This document shows, piece after piece, positions 28,269 through 36,906 of a stretch of DNA of 64,000 bases. The stretch is taken from contig NZ_CABPSP010000001.1 in assembly GCF_902459765.1 (NCBI RefSeq), forward strand, positions 62,001-126,000, given 5' to 3'. The notes beneath the pieces are model-generated. The model made no database searches and was not told where the DNA came from. It saw only the letters and a list, made by a program, of their open reading frames with translations. Position 1 is the stretch's first letter. Every line of letters begins with the position of its first letter. The stretch comes from Pandoraea anapnoica. GTDB lineage: Bacteria; Pseudomonadota; Gammaproteobacteria; Burkholderiales; Burkholderiaceae. The translations under genes and the position numbers were made by a program.

Positions 28269-28931
28269 TTAGCGTGGGTTGCCGAGAGGGCGAGCGTAGG
28301 TGGCCGATTCCGTCACGATGGCGTCGAGCGCCAGGTCGTGCGCTTCGGCGCTGAGGTCCTGAACTTCGAGAAGGTCGTAGGCGATGCCGAGCGTTTGCGG
28401 AGCGGGCTTCATCGCATGCAGGGTGCGGTCGTAGAAGCCGCCGCCGTAGCCGAGGCGCAGGCCGTCCCGCGTAAAGCCGACACAGGGCACCAGCAGCAGG
28501 TCAGGAACCCGCACTTCCGTGTCGCGCGGGACGGGAATGCGGTAGCGGCCTTCCATCATTGGGGTGTCGGGCGTCCAGCGATGGAAGACCAGCGGGGTGG
28601 CCGGTGCGGTGACGACCGGCAGGGCGGCGAATCTGGGGGTATCAGGTGACGCAGCGGCCAGCCATGAAGCGACGACGTCGCGAGCGTCGAATTCATCCTG
28701 AATGGGCCAGTAGAAGCCGATGCAGCGCGGGGCGCGGCGCGAAAGTTCTTCGGCCAGCCGGGTGGCGAGTGCGGCGTCACGCTCGGCGCGTGCGTCGAGG
28801 GTGCTGCGGGCGTTGAGCAGCGTACGGCGCAGTAAGGCCTTCGGGCGTGCGTTCACAGACGTTGCGTCCGCCCCATTTCCAGACGTCTGAGCCGCCGATT
28901 GGGCGGGGTCCCGTGCTATGCTTGAATTCAC
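28269..28931 (-). CDS. ygfA: 5-formyltetrahydrofolate cyclo-ligase
   Basis: 220 residues. The MTHFS signature is present: RRTLLNAR (N-terminal K/R-x-x-x-R region), FYWPIQDEFDARDV, DLLLVPCVGFTRDGLRLGYGGGFYDRTL. It converts 5-formyl-THF to 5,10-methenyl-THF with ATP. The first ~30 residues are low in conservation, so the start could be later. It heads the pxpBCA operon and is divergent from slt, whose start is only 24 bp away. Confidence 0.92.
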   Translation of the reverse strand: MNSSIARDPAQSAAQTSGNGADATSVNARPKALLRRTLLNARSTLDARAERDAALATRLAEELSRRAPRCIGFYWPIQDEFDARDVVASWLAAASPDTPRFAALPVVTAPATPLVFHRWTPDTPMMEGRYRIPVPRDTEVRVPDLLLVPCVGFTRDGLRLGYGGGFYDRTLHAMKPAPQTLGIAYDLLEVQDLSAEAHDLALDAIVTESATYARPLGNPR

Positions 28932-28954
28932 TTTTTACCCGACGCTCCACGAAG

Positions 28955-30961
28955 ATGTCCGAACGTTTGACCCGAGTATATCGCGCCGCCGCGCTCGTCC
29001 TGACCGCTGCCGCGCTGGTGGCCTGCAGCACGACCCAGGCGACAGGGCGTCCCAAGGCGCAGTCGGCGGCAAGCCGCTCGGCGCCATCGGCCGACGCGCT
29101 GTCGCAGCGCTCGCCGGACGACATCTTCGTCCAACTGCGCGAAGCGGCCCGCAGCAACGACGCACCGCGCGCCGCCGCGCTCGCCGCCATGCTCACCGAC
29201 TACGACGTGCCGTCGTACGTCCAGTATTTCCAGATCAAGCCGCGCATGTTCGACCGTTCGGGCAAGGCGCTGCTCGACGCACCCGACGACGATATCCGCG
29301 CCTTCTTGCGCACGTATGACGGTCAGGCCATTGCCGATCGCATGCGCAACGACTGGCTGCTCGTGCTGGGCAAGCGTCACGACTGGCGCACGTTCGACGC
29401 CGAATATCCGAAGTTCGCCCTCGACGACGACACCCAGGTCAAATGCTATGCGCTGATGTCGCGTGCCTCGCGCGGGGAGAACGTTACGCAGGCTGCCACG
29501 GATCTGCTGACCACGCCGAAGAACTACGGCGAGGGTTGCATCGACATGATCAATACGCTCGCCGCGAGCGGTCAGTTGCCGCGTCAGGAAGTCTGGCATC
29601 AGATTCGTCTGGCGTACGAGGAGAACTACACCTCGCTGGGCAAGCAGATTGCCGATGCGCTGGGTGCGGCGCGTCCGGACGACACGTTGCTCGACATGGC
29701 GGCGACGCGTCCGGCGCAGATTCTGGCGCGCGGCGTGGATGGCTCGGAGGCGTCGCGTCAACTGGCGCTGCTCGCCACCGTGCGCATGGCCCGCTCGGAC
29801 GCCATGCTCGCCGCGAGTAGCTTCAGCGGTATCGCGGGCAGCCTGTCGCAAGACGAACGCGCCATCGGCTGGGGTGCGATCGGCATGCGCGGCGCGCTCT
29901 CGCAAAATCCGATGGCGATCAACTGGTACCGTCAGGCGGGCACCGCCAAGCTGTCGAACACGGCGCAGGAATGGAAGATTCGCGCGGCGTTGCGCGCGGG
30001 TGACTGGAATCTCGTGCGCACGGGCATCGAAGCGATGCCGGCTGCGTTGCGCGACGACGGTGTCTGGACTTACTGGTACGGTCGCGCGCTGCGCGAGGCC
30101 GGGCAGGGCGATGCCGCGCGTGCGCAGTTCCAGAAGATCGCGTCGCAGCCGAACTTCTACGGTCAGTTGGCGAACGAGGAACTGGGCAACAAGACGATGC
30201 TGCCGCCGCGCACGGTCGTCACCCGTGCCGAGATCGACGCCAACCGCTCGAACGCCGGTTTCCTGCGAGCCGCCAAGTTCTACGACATGGGGCTGCGCTT
30301 CGAAGGCAACCGCGAGTGGAACTGGGAATTGCGCAACATGACCGACCGTCAGTTGATCGCCGCCGCGCAGTACGCCAACGGTATCGAACTGTTCGACCGT
30401 GCGGTGAATACGGCGGATCGCACGAAGGTGGAGCACGACTTCTCGCTGCGCTATCTGATGCCGTTCCGCGACAAGGTCGATCGCTTCTCCAAGATCGTCG
30501 ATCTCGACGAAGCGTGGGCGTACGGGCTGATCCGTCAGGAATCGCGTTTCATCATCAATGCCCGTTCGTCCGCCGGCGCCGGCGGCCTGATGCAGGTGAT
30601 GCCTGCCACGGCGAAGATGGTCGCCAAGCAGATCGGCATCGACTACAGCCCGGGCATGATGCACGACATCGATACCAATATCCGTCTGGGTACGAGCTAC
30701 CTGTCGGATATCTACAATAAGTTCGACGGCTCGGCCGTGCTCGCGTCGGCCGGTTACAACGCCGGCCCGGGACGGCCGCGCACGTGGCGCTCCACCCTGG
30801 ACCGCCCGGTCGAAGGCGCGATCTTTGCTGAGACGATTCCGTTCAACGAGACGCGTCAGTATGTCGAGAACGTGTTGTCGAATACGATGTATTACTCGGC
30901 CATCATCACGGGCCGTCCGCAATCGCTCAAGGAGCGGCTCGGCGTTATCTTGCCCCAGTGA
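28955..30961 (+). CDS. slt: Soluble lytic murein transglycosylase (lipoprotein)
   Basis: 668 residues. A lipobox LVAC places the lipid-bearing Cys at residue 24, so it is probably an outer-membrane lipoprotein. A long alpha-superhelical domain (~30-500) is followed by a Slt catalytic domain: AYGLIRQESRF with catalytic Glu529, SSAGAGGLMQVMPATA, and YNAGPGRPRTWR. It cleaves the MurNAc-GlcNAc bond of peptidoglycan. ATG at 28955 is preferred because the next upstream in-frame Met lies in the divergent gene's coding region and would spoil the signal sequence. Confidence 0.94.
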   Translation: MSERLTRVYRAAALVLTAAALVACSTTQATGRPKAQSAASRSAPSADALSQRSPDDIFVQLREAARSNDAPRAAALAAMLTDYDVPSYVQYFQIKPRMFDRSGKALLDAPDDDIRAFLRTYDGQAIADRMRNDWLLVLGKRHDWRTFDAEYPKFALDDDTQVKCYALMSRASRGENVTQAATDLLTTPKNYGEGCIDMINTLAASGQLPRQEVWHQIRLAYEENYTSLGKQIADALGAARPDDTLLDMAATRPAQILARGVDGSEASRQLALLATVRMARSDAMLAASSFSGIAGSLSQDERAIGWGAIGMRGALSQNPMAINWYRQAGTAKLSNTAQEWKIRAALRAGDWNLVRTGIEAMPAALRDDGVWTYWYGRALREAGQGDAARAQFQKIASQPNFYGQLANEELGNKTMLPPRTVVTRAEIDANRSNAGFLRAAKFYDMGLRFEGNREWNWELRNMTDRQLIAAAQYANGIELFDRAVNTADRTKVEHDFSLRYLMPFRDKVDRFSKIVDLDEAWAYGLIRQESRFIINARSSAGAGGLMQVMPATAKMVAKQIGIDYSPGMMHDIDTNIRLGTSYLSDIYNKFDGSAVLASAGYNAGPGRPRTWRSTLDRPVEGAIFAETIPFNETRQYVENVLSNTMYYSAIITGRPQSLKERLGVILPQ

Positions 30962-31028
30962 CGGCCAATGGCTGTCCTCGGGGTGTGGCCGGGGCCGCGA
31001 ACCCACAGTCATAACGCGGAGGTGACGC

Positions 31029-31979
31029 ATGCGCTATAACGTTTGTGTCGTCGGTGGCACTGGCTTCATCGGCAGCCATCTGGTGGCCCGGCTGGTTACG
31101 TTGGGACACGCCGTGCGTTTGCCGACGCGGCGTGTCGAAGCCGCCAAGGCGCTCGGTGTGCTGCCCGGCGTGGAACTCGTCGAGTGCGACGTGCACGACC
31201 CGCGCGCCCTTGAGCGCGTGATCGCGGGCAGCGACGCCGTCATCAATCTCGTCGGTATTCTGCATAGCGACCGCGGCACGCCCTACGGCCGTGCGTTTGC
31301 ACGGGCGCATGTAGAACTGCCGCGCAAGATCGCGCAGGCCTGCAATGACCGTGGCGTTACCAGGCTGATTCATATGAGCGCGCTCGGCGCGGATTCGAAC
31401 GGCCCGAGCATGTACCAGCGCTCGAAGGGCGACGGCGAGGCGGTCATTCGCGAGTCGGGCACTGCGGCGACGATCTTTCGTCCGTCGGTGGTCTTCGGCC
31501 CCGGTGACCATTTCCTGAATACGTTTGCGAAGCTGCAACGGCGTCTGCCGGTCGTGCCGTTGGCCAGTGCGAACGCGCGCTTCCAGCCGATCTATGTGAC
31601 GGACGTTGCGCAAGCGTTTGCGCGGGCGCTGGAATGCGACGCCACCATCGGTAAGACGTACGAACTCGGTGGGCCTGAGGTGTACACGCTCGAAGCGCTG
31701 GTGCGTTTCGCGGGCGCCGCCTGCGGGTGTGAGCGTCCTATCCTGCCGCTGCCCGACAGCACCGCACGGCTTCAGGCCGCGATCTTCGAGAAGCTGCCGG
31801 GCGAGCCGATCATCACGCGCGACAATCTCGATTCGATGACGGTCGACAACGTACTGACCGGCCCGCTGGCCCCGGAACTCGATCTGACGCCGAACGGCCT
31901 GGAAATCGCCGTCGACTATCTCAACGGTGGCAACTGGGAAAAGCGGATGGCGGACTATCGCCGCTTCGCCGGACGCTAG
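31029..31979 (+). CDS. NAD(P)-binding NDUFA9-like (complex I-associated) SDR-family protein
   Basis: 316 residues with an N-terminal Rossmann motif VVGGTGFIGSHLV and an atypical short-chain dehydrogenase body (VINLVGIL, LIHMSALGAD, YQRSKGDGEAVI, IFRPSVVFGPGDHFLNTFAKLQ). The combination is characteristic of bacterial proteins annotated as complex I NDUFA9-subunit family. GCGGAGG lies just upstream of the ATG. It probably forms an operon with the GST and cca genes. Actual association with complex I is not shown by the sequence. Confidence 0.87.
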   Translation: MRYNVCVVGGTGFIGSHLVARLVTLGHAVRLPTRRVEAAKALGVLPGVELVECDVHDPRALERVIAGSDAVINLVGILHSDRGTPYGRAFARAHVELPRKIAQACNDRGVTRLIHMSALGADSNGPSMYQRSKGDGEAVIRESGTAATIFRPSVVFGPGDHFLNTFAKLQRRLPVVPLASANARFQPIYVTDVAQAFARALECDATIGKTYELGGPEVYTLEALVRFAGAACGCERPILPLPDSTARLQAAIFEKLPGEPIITRDNLDSMTVDNVLTGPLAPELDLTPNGLEIAVDYLNGGNWEKRMADYRRFAGR

Positions 31980-32005
31980 GGGCTGCGCGGGCAAAGAAGG
32001 TCCTC

Positions 32006-32650
32006 ATGCAACTCATCATCGCCAACAAAAAATACTCCTCGTGGTCAATGCGTCCCTGGGTGCTGCTCAAGCACTTTGGCATCGCATTCGAAGAGAAGAA
32101 CGTGTGGCTCGCGCAGCCCGATTCGCGCGAGCAGATCCTGCGCTATTCGCCCACGGGCAAGGTGCCCTGTCTGATTGACAACGGCATCACCGTCTGGGAT
32201 TCGCTCGCCATCTGCGAATATCTGGCCGACGCCTATCCGCATCTGCCGCTGTGGCCGAAGTCGCTGGGCACTCGCGCACATGCCCGTAGCATCTGCGCCG
32301 AGATGCACAGCGGTTTCACCGCTTTGCGCACGAATATGTGGATGAACGTTGCGGCCCACTGGCCCGGTGCCGGTGCGACACCCGAGGCGCTCGCCGACGT
32401 CCGTCGCGTCGAAGCGATCTGGGAAGACTGCCTCGCGCGCTACGAAGGTCCGTTCCTCTTTGGCGACTTCTCGATTGCCGACGCGTTCTATGCGCCCATC
32501 GTCATGCGCTTCGCGACGTTCGAGCCCGCATTGTCGCCGCACGCACAGGCGTATGCCGAGCGCATCCGCGAAGTGCCTGCCGTGCAGGCGTGGGTGGCGG
32601 CCGGGCGCGCGGAGACGCAGAGCGTCGCTTTCTACGACGTGCGCCCATGA
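32006..32650 (+). CDS. Glutathione S-transferase family protein
   Basis: 214 residues: N-terminal thioredoxin-like domain (IIANKKYSSWSMRPWVLLKHFGI, GKVPCLIDNGITVWDSLAICEYLAD, with the SNAIL/TRAIL-equivalent DSLAI) and C-terminal helical domain (FGDFSIADAFYAPIVMRF). The S-S-W-S-x-R-P segment near residue 11-17 suggests a serine-type active site. The stop overlaps the cca start by 4 bp. Substrate unknown. Confidence 0.9.
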   Translation: MQLIIANKKYSSWSMRPWVLLKHFGIAFEEKNVWLAQPDSREQILRYSPTGKVPCLIDNGITVWDSLAICEYLADAYPHLPLWPKSLGTRAHARSICAEMHSGFTALRTNMWMNVAAHWPGAGATPEALADVRRVEAIWEDCLARYEGPFLFGDFSIADAFYAPIVMRFATFEPALSPHAQAYAERIREVPAVQAWVAAGRAETQSVAFYDVRP

Positions 32651-33897
32651 AGATTTACGCCGTCGGCGGCGCGATTCGCGACGCCATGTTGGGACTGCCT
32701 GTGAAGGACCGCGACTATGTCGTGGTCGGTGCGACGCCGGAAGAGATGGTGCGACAGGGCTTCCGTCCGGTGGGGCGCGACTTCCCGGTGTTTCTGCATC
32801 CCAAGACACAAGCCGAGTACGCGCTGGCGCGCACCGAGCGCAAAACGGCGCGCGGCTATCACGGCTTCTCGTTCTACTTCGCGCCGGAAGTCACGCTGGA
32901 AGAGGATCTGATCCGGCGCGACTTCACCATCAACGCCATGGCGCGTGAAGTGCTGCCGGACGACAGTCTGTCCGACGTGCTGGTCGATCCCTACGGTGGC
33001 AAGCGCGACCTGGACGCCCGTGTGTTTCGTCATGTCGGCGAAGCGTTTGCAGAAGATCCGGTGCGCATTCTGCGCTGCGCACGTTTCGCCGCGCGCTTCA
33101 CCGACTTCACCGTTGCCGACGAGACGATGGCGCTGATGCAGACGATGACGGCCAACGGCGAGGTCGATGCGCTGGTAGCCGAGCGGGTCTGGCAGGAAAT
33201 TTCGCGCGGGTTGATGGAGCATCGCCCGTCGCGAATGTTCGATGTTCTCCGTGAGTCAGGGGCGCTCGCGCGCATTCTGCCGGAAGTCTCCCAGTTGTGG
33301 GGCGTGCCGCAACGTGCCGACTTCCATCCCGAGGTGGACACCGGCGTGCATGTGATGATGGTGCTCGACTACGCCGCGCGGCAGGGCTATTCGCTGCCGG
33401 TTCGTTTCGCCGCGCTCACGCACGATCTCGGCAAGGGCACCACGCCGGAAGACGTCCTGCCGCGTCACATCGGACACGAGGGACGCAGCGTCGGTTTGCT
33501 TGGCCCGTTGTGCGCGCGGTTGCGCGTGCCGGTCGAGTGCCGTGAACTGGCGCAGGTCGTGGCGCGCGAGCATGGCAACATCCATGCAAGTCAGAAGTTT
33601 GGCGCGGGTGCGCTGGTGCGCCTGCTGGAGCGGTGCGACGCACTGCGAAAACCGGAGCGGTTCCTCGAAGTGCTGCAAGCGTGCGAGGCCGATGCACGTG
33701 GACGTGGCGGTGATTTCGCGACGGCGCCGTATCCGCAACGCGAGCGTTTGCTCGCGGCGCTGGACGCGGCACGAAGCATCGATGCCGGAGCGGTGGCGGG
33801 GCAATACGCAGACAACCCGGGGAAGATTCGCGAAGCGGTTCAGGCCGCGCGCATCGATGCCGTCGAGGCGGCAGGGTTCGTCGGCGAAGACAACTAA
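32647..33897 (+). CDS. cca: Multifunctional CCA-adding tRNA nucleotidyltransferase
   Basis: 416 residues starting MKIYAVGGAIRDAMLGLPVKDRDYVVVG, the class-II nucleotidyltransferase motif GG-x-x-RD with the metal DRD. RRDFTINAMA, DPYGG and ILRCARFAARF follow, and an HD phosphohydrolase domain (RFAALTHDLGKGTTP) lies in the second half, as in gamma/beta-proteobacterial Cca. It adds and repairs the 3' CCA of tRNA. The start overlaps the GST stop (ATGA). Confidence 0.95.
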   Translation: MKIYAVGGAIRDAMLGLPVKDRDYVVVGATPEEMVRQGFRPVGRDFPVFLHPKTQAEYALARTERKTARGYHGFSFYFAPEVTLEEDLIRRDFTINAMAREVLPDDSLSDVLVDPYGGKRDLDARVFRHVGEAFAEDPVRILRCARFAARFTDFTVADETMALMQTMTANGEVDALVAERVWQEISRGLMEHRPSRMFDVLRESGALARILPEVSQLWGVPQRADFHPEVDTGVHVMMVLDYAARQGYSLPVRFAALTHDLGKGTTPEDVLPRHIGHEGRSVGLLGPLCARLRVPVECRELAQVVAREHGNIHASQKFGAGALVRLLERCDALRKPERFLEVLQACEADARGRGGDFATAPYPQRERLLAALDAARSIDAGAVAGQYADNPGKIREAVQAARIDAVEAAGFVGEDN

Positions 33898-33920
33898 GCC
33901 ATTCGTTGGCCCGAACGACA

Positions 33921-33958
33921 GAGGGGCATGCGAGACTTCCGAATCTCGCATGCCCCTC
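33921..33958. terminator. Terminator between convergent cca and amino-acid binding-protein genes
   Basis: GAGGGGCATGCGAGA and TCTCGCATGCCCCTC form a perfect 15-bp stem with an 8-nt loop, followed by GTTGTTTGCTT on the plus strand. It lies 24 bp after the cca stop, and 49 bp after the stop of the minus-strand gene, so it may serve both. Confidence 0.82.
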
Positions 33959-34006
33959 GTTGTTTGCTTCGCTATCGCGTCGCTTTCCCCACCGCCCTTG
34001 TCTTGC

Positions 34007-34918
34007 TTACTCGAACGCCTTGTCGTTCGGGTTCGCGTAGAGCTGCTTGAGCTGCTCGCTCATCGGGAAATTGAAGTTGATGTTCTTCGGCGGCACCGGC
34101 GTCTCGAACCACTTCTTGTACATGGCGTTGATCTCGCCGCTCTTCATCACGCCGGCGAGCGTGTCGTCCACCAGCTTTTTGAACTCGGTGTCGCCGTGCT
34201 TCATCATGAAGCCGTACGCTTCGAACGACTGCGGCTTGCCCGTCACGACCCACTCATCGGGATTGCGGCCCATCGTGCGCGCACCGGCGAGCAACACGTC
34301 ATCCATCATGAACGCCTGAACGCGTCCGCCCTGAAGCATGGTGAACGACTCGCCGTAATCCTTGCCGGAAATGACGTTCATGCCCATCTTCTTCTCGTTG
34401 TTCATCTTGTTCAGGATGCGCTCCGAGGTCGTGCCAGCATTGGTCACCACGGGCTTACCCGCCAGATCCGGGAAGTCCTTGATGCCGGAATTCTTGTTCG
34501 TCAGGAGGCGCGTGCCCGCGACGAAGAACGTGTTCGAGAAATTGACCTGCGACTGACGCGCCGTGAGGTTCGTCGTCACGCCGCACTCGATGTCGACCGT
34601 GCCGTTCTGCACGAGTGCGATGCGGTTCTGCGACGTGACGGGAATGAAGCGGACTTGCAGATCGGGCTTCTTCAGACGCGTTTTGACGGCGTCGACGACC
34701 TTGTTGCACAGGTCTTGCGAGTAACCGATGACGTTGTGACCGTTGTCGTAGTACGAGAACGGAATCGACGATTCGCGATGGCCGATGGAAATCACGCCGC
34801 TGCTTTCGATCTTTTGCAGCGTCTCCGATGCGCCCTGCGCCAGCGTCGCACCGGCCGCCAACGTCATCGCTACGGCCAGCACCCCGCGCATCACCCCGGT
34901 CAATCGCGTCTTGATCAT
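34007..34918 (-). CDS. Amino-acid ABC transporter substrate-binding protein (glutamate/aspartate type)
   Basis: 303 residues with a signal peptide (GVLAVAMTLAAGATLAQG) and a PBP-2 family-3 fold: IESSGVISIGHRESSIPFSYYD, GYSQDLCNKVVDAVK, VRFIPVTSQNRIALVQNGTVDIECGVTTNLTARQ and PVVTNAGTTSERILNKMN. These segments strongly recall GltI. No permease or ATPase gene is adjacent, so it is an orphan here; the permease/ATPase set at 8-10 kb lacks a binding protein and is a candidate partner, though that link is speculation. Confidence 0.9.
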   Translation of the reverse strand: MIKTRLTGVMRGVLAVAMTLAAGATLAQGASETLQKIESSGVISIGHRESSIPFSYYDNGHNVIGYSQDLCNKVVDAVKTRLKKPDLQVRFIPVTSQNRIALVQNGTVDIECGVTTNLTARQSQVNFSNTFFVAGTRLLTNKNSGIKDFPDLAGKPVVTNAGTTSERILNKMNNEKKMGMNVISGKDYGESFTMLQGGRVQAFMMDDVLLAGARTMGRNPDEWVVTGKPQSFEAYGFMMKHGDTEFKKLVDDTLAGVMKSGEINAMYKKWFETPVPPKNINFNFPMSEQLKQLYANPNDKAFE

Positions 34919-34945
34919 GTCCTGCTCCTGAAATGGTCTTCCCGT

Positions 34946-35004
34946 GATTCATCATTGAATCATTTGTTTCATGTTAATTTTTTTGCAACAAATGATCAAA
35001 TCAT
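34946..35004. promoter_or_regulatory. Inverted repeats upstream of the amino-acid binding protein gene
   Basis: The AT-rich leader holds TGATTCA-TCAT-TGAATCA (34946-34963, perfect 7-bp arms) and ATGAT-CAA-ATCAT (34992-35004), both built from the same ATGAT/ATCA core and about 4 helical turns apart. They lie 28-86 bp upstream of the ATG and may be operators or a promoter-bending region. Confidence 0.5.
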
Positions 35005-35176
35005 AGTTAACCCGGAAAAACGACAAGGGCATGCCTCACGGCGTGAGACGCGACGGTGCGGAGAACCGATGGCGGGGACTTACGGGGAAGACGGGCGGTG
35101 TGGCGAGAACGAGCGAGGCGCCGCTGACGCGCGGCGTTGCAACGGGTGTTGCGGCGGTTGCGGAGTGCGGCGACTG

Positions 35177-35371
35177 TTACAGCAAACGAATCAGCAGGTT
35201 GAAGACGAGCGAGAGCAGCACGGTCGAGGCGAACGGGAAGACCATTTCCTTCCCGCGCCAGCGCAGACGCACGTCACCGGGCAAGCGGCCGATACCGAGT
35301 TTGGTCAGCCAGGGGGCGGCTGCCGAGAGGACGCAGATCGCGAAGAAGATGGTGAACATCCAGCGAAACAT
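35177..35371 (-). CDS. DUF2905 family membrane protein
   Basis: 64 residues with two membrane helices around the family signature LTKLGIGRLPGDVRLRWRGKEMVFPFAS. It matches small DUF2905 proteins over the full length. ATG at 35371 is the first start giving the conserved MFRWMFTIFF beginning; GAGAGG lies 8 bases upstream. It follows the MidA-type methyltransferase gene by 64 bp on the same strand. No function is known. Confidence 0.87.
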   Translation of the reverse strand: MFRWMFTIFFAICVLSAAAPWLTKLGIGRLPGDVRLRWRGKEMVFPFASTVLLSLVFNLLIRLL

Positions 35372-35435
35372 CGGGGCGGCCTCTCGGTTGGGTGTGATTT
35401 GGACGCGTGTTGGATGTGATGTCCGGCGTAGCGGA

Positions 35436-36650
35436 TCAGAGCGCGTGACTGCGGTCGCCGTTGACGAAGCCGACCAGACCGGCCCATTCGTCCATCGCGC
35501 GTCCGAAGGCGATGACCTTGAAGAGTTCGCCCATCTCGGCCTCGGAGAGCAGTTTCTGAGCGGCGGCAGCCGCAGGCAGGAACGTCTTCGGATCAAGCGG
35601 ATCGAGCGCGCTCATCAGATCGACGATACCCGCATTCATCAGGAAACGCGCCTGCGACGTGAAGCCCAGCAGGTCGAGACCGGCTTCCACACCGGCGTCG
35701 GCGATGCCCGAGAATTCCACGTGCGCGGTGATGTCCTGCAAGCCGGGGTAATAGAAGGGGTCGTCGTGCGCGTGGTGACGGTAGTGGCACATGAGCGTGC
35801 CGCCTGCGCGTTGCGGATGGTAGTACTCGCGTGCGGGGAAGCCGTAATCGATCAGCAGCAGCAAGCCGCGCGCGAGCAAGGGGGCGACGCTGCGTACGAA
35901 GGCCGAGGCGGCTTCGTGCGTCTCCGTCAGATATTCCTGCGTCGGGGGCAGATCGGCCAATGCGTGGAGCGCCCCCGGCAGCGGGCCGGTGTAAAGCCGC
36001 TCCTCCCACGCGAAGCCTTCCGGCGTGCGCACGACACCGCGCTCGAACCAGACCGGCTGACCGCTGGCGTCCGGGCGGCGCGCCCACAGGCGCACGGGCA
36101 TGGCGTCGAGGACTTCGTTGCCGATCATCGTGCCGTGGAAGGCGTCGGGCAACTGGTCGAGCCACGTCACGCGATCGAGCAGATGAGGTGCGGCTTTTTC
36201 GATGGTGTCACGCTGGCGGGCGCGAAGCTCACCCGAGAGTTCCATGATCGAGTACTGCTCGCACGGCGTGCCTTCGGCTTCGAGCGCGAGCAGCAGATCG
36301 GCGGCGAGGCGTCCCGAGCCTGCACCGAATTCCAGTACCTGCGCGTCGCCCGTCTGTTCGAAGACTTCGCCGATCTGGCGCGCGAGCGTGCGCGCGAAGA
36401 ACGGTGTGAGTTCCGGCGCGGTGACGAAGTCGCTGCCGTCGGCGGCGAGGCGTCCGAACTTGGCGGCGCCGGCGGCGTAATAGCCGAGGCCGGGTGCGTA
36501 CAGCGCCAACTCCATGAAGCGGTCGAACGGCAACCAGCCGCCGTCCGCGTCGATGGCGTCGGCAAGATATGCCGTGAGACGGCGCGAGTGTTCGAGCGCG
36601 TCCGTCTCCGGAACGGGTAAACTATGGGGTTTCGGTGCGGCCTGATTCAT
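35436..36650 (-). CDS. MidA/NDUFAF7-family SAM-dependent methyltransferase
   Basis: 404 residues. The family markers are present: GWLPFDRFMELALYAPGLGYYAAG, DFVTAPELTPFFARTLARQI, SAM motif VLEFGAGSGRLAADLL, GNEVLDAMPVRLW, LLLIDYGFPAREYYHPQRAGGTLMCHYRHHAHDDPFYYPGLQDITAHVEF. In mitochondria the homologue methylates an arginine of complex I subunit NDUFS2; the bacterial target is not established. Note the NDUFA9-like protein encoded 4 kb away. Confidence 0.92.
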   Translation of the reverse strand: MNQAAPKPHSLPVPETDALEHSRRLTAYLADAIDADGGWLPFDRFMELALYAPGLGYYAAGAAKFGRLAADGSDFVTAPELTPFFARTLARQIGEVFEQTGDAQVLEFGAGSGRLAADLLLALEAEGTPCEQYSIMELSGELRARQRDTIEKAAPHLLDRVTWLDQLPDAFHGTMIGNEVLDAMPVRLWARRPDASGQPVWFERGVVRTPEGFAWEERLYTGPLPGALHALADLPPTQEYLTETHEAASAFVRSVAPLLARGLLLLIDYGFPAREYYHPQRAGGTLMCHYRHHAHDDPFYYPGLQDITAHVEFSGIADAGVEAGLDLLGFTSQARFLMNAGIVDLMSALDPLDPKTFLPAAAAAQKLLSEAEMGELFKVIAFGRAMDEWAGLVGFVNGDRSHAL

Positions 36651-36723
36651 GCGGGCATTGTAACGGAGACGGTGCAGACTGGCTGCTATGGTTGAGATAG
36701 TGCGTCTGTGGGCGAATTCGACG

Positions 36724-36780
36724 TTTTTTACGCCGATTTTTGCCGGTTTTCGATTGTTTTTGCGTGTTTTTCACCAGTTT
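36724..36780. other. Phased T-tracts (predicted intrinsic DNA bend)
   Basis: Six T-tracts begin at 36724 (T6), 36737 (T5), 36747 (T4), 36757 (T5), 36767 (T5) and 36778 (T3). Centre spacings are about 12.5, 9.5, 10.5, 10 and 10 bp, i.e. in phase with the helix. Such arrays bend DNA. It lies in the 256-bp gap between the divergent midA-type and folM-like genes; nothing else is evident in that gap. Confidence 0.75.
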
Positions 36781-36906
36781 GCGCAACGCGCGGCTTCCGT
36801 CAGGAGCCCTGCCGAAGGCTCGCAGGCTGTCGTGTCCCGCTGCCGCTGAAGCCTCAGGCCGCCCGAAGTTCGTTCATCCGCCCGCTCAGATACAGGAATT
36901 CGCCGC

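Noticed and set aside
28928-31030. 700-codon open frame antisense to slt
   Set aside because: Entirely opposite a well-recognised lytic transglycosylase; arginine/histidine-rich composition typical of GC-driven shadows.
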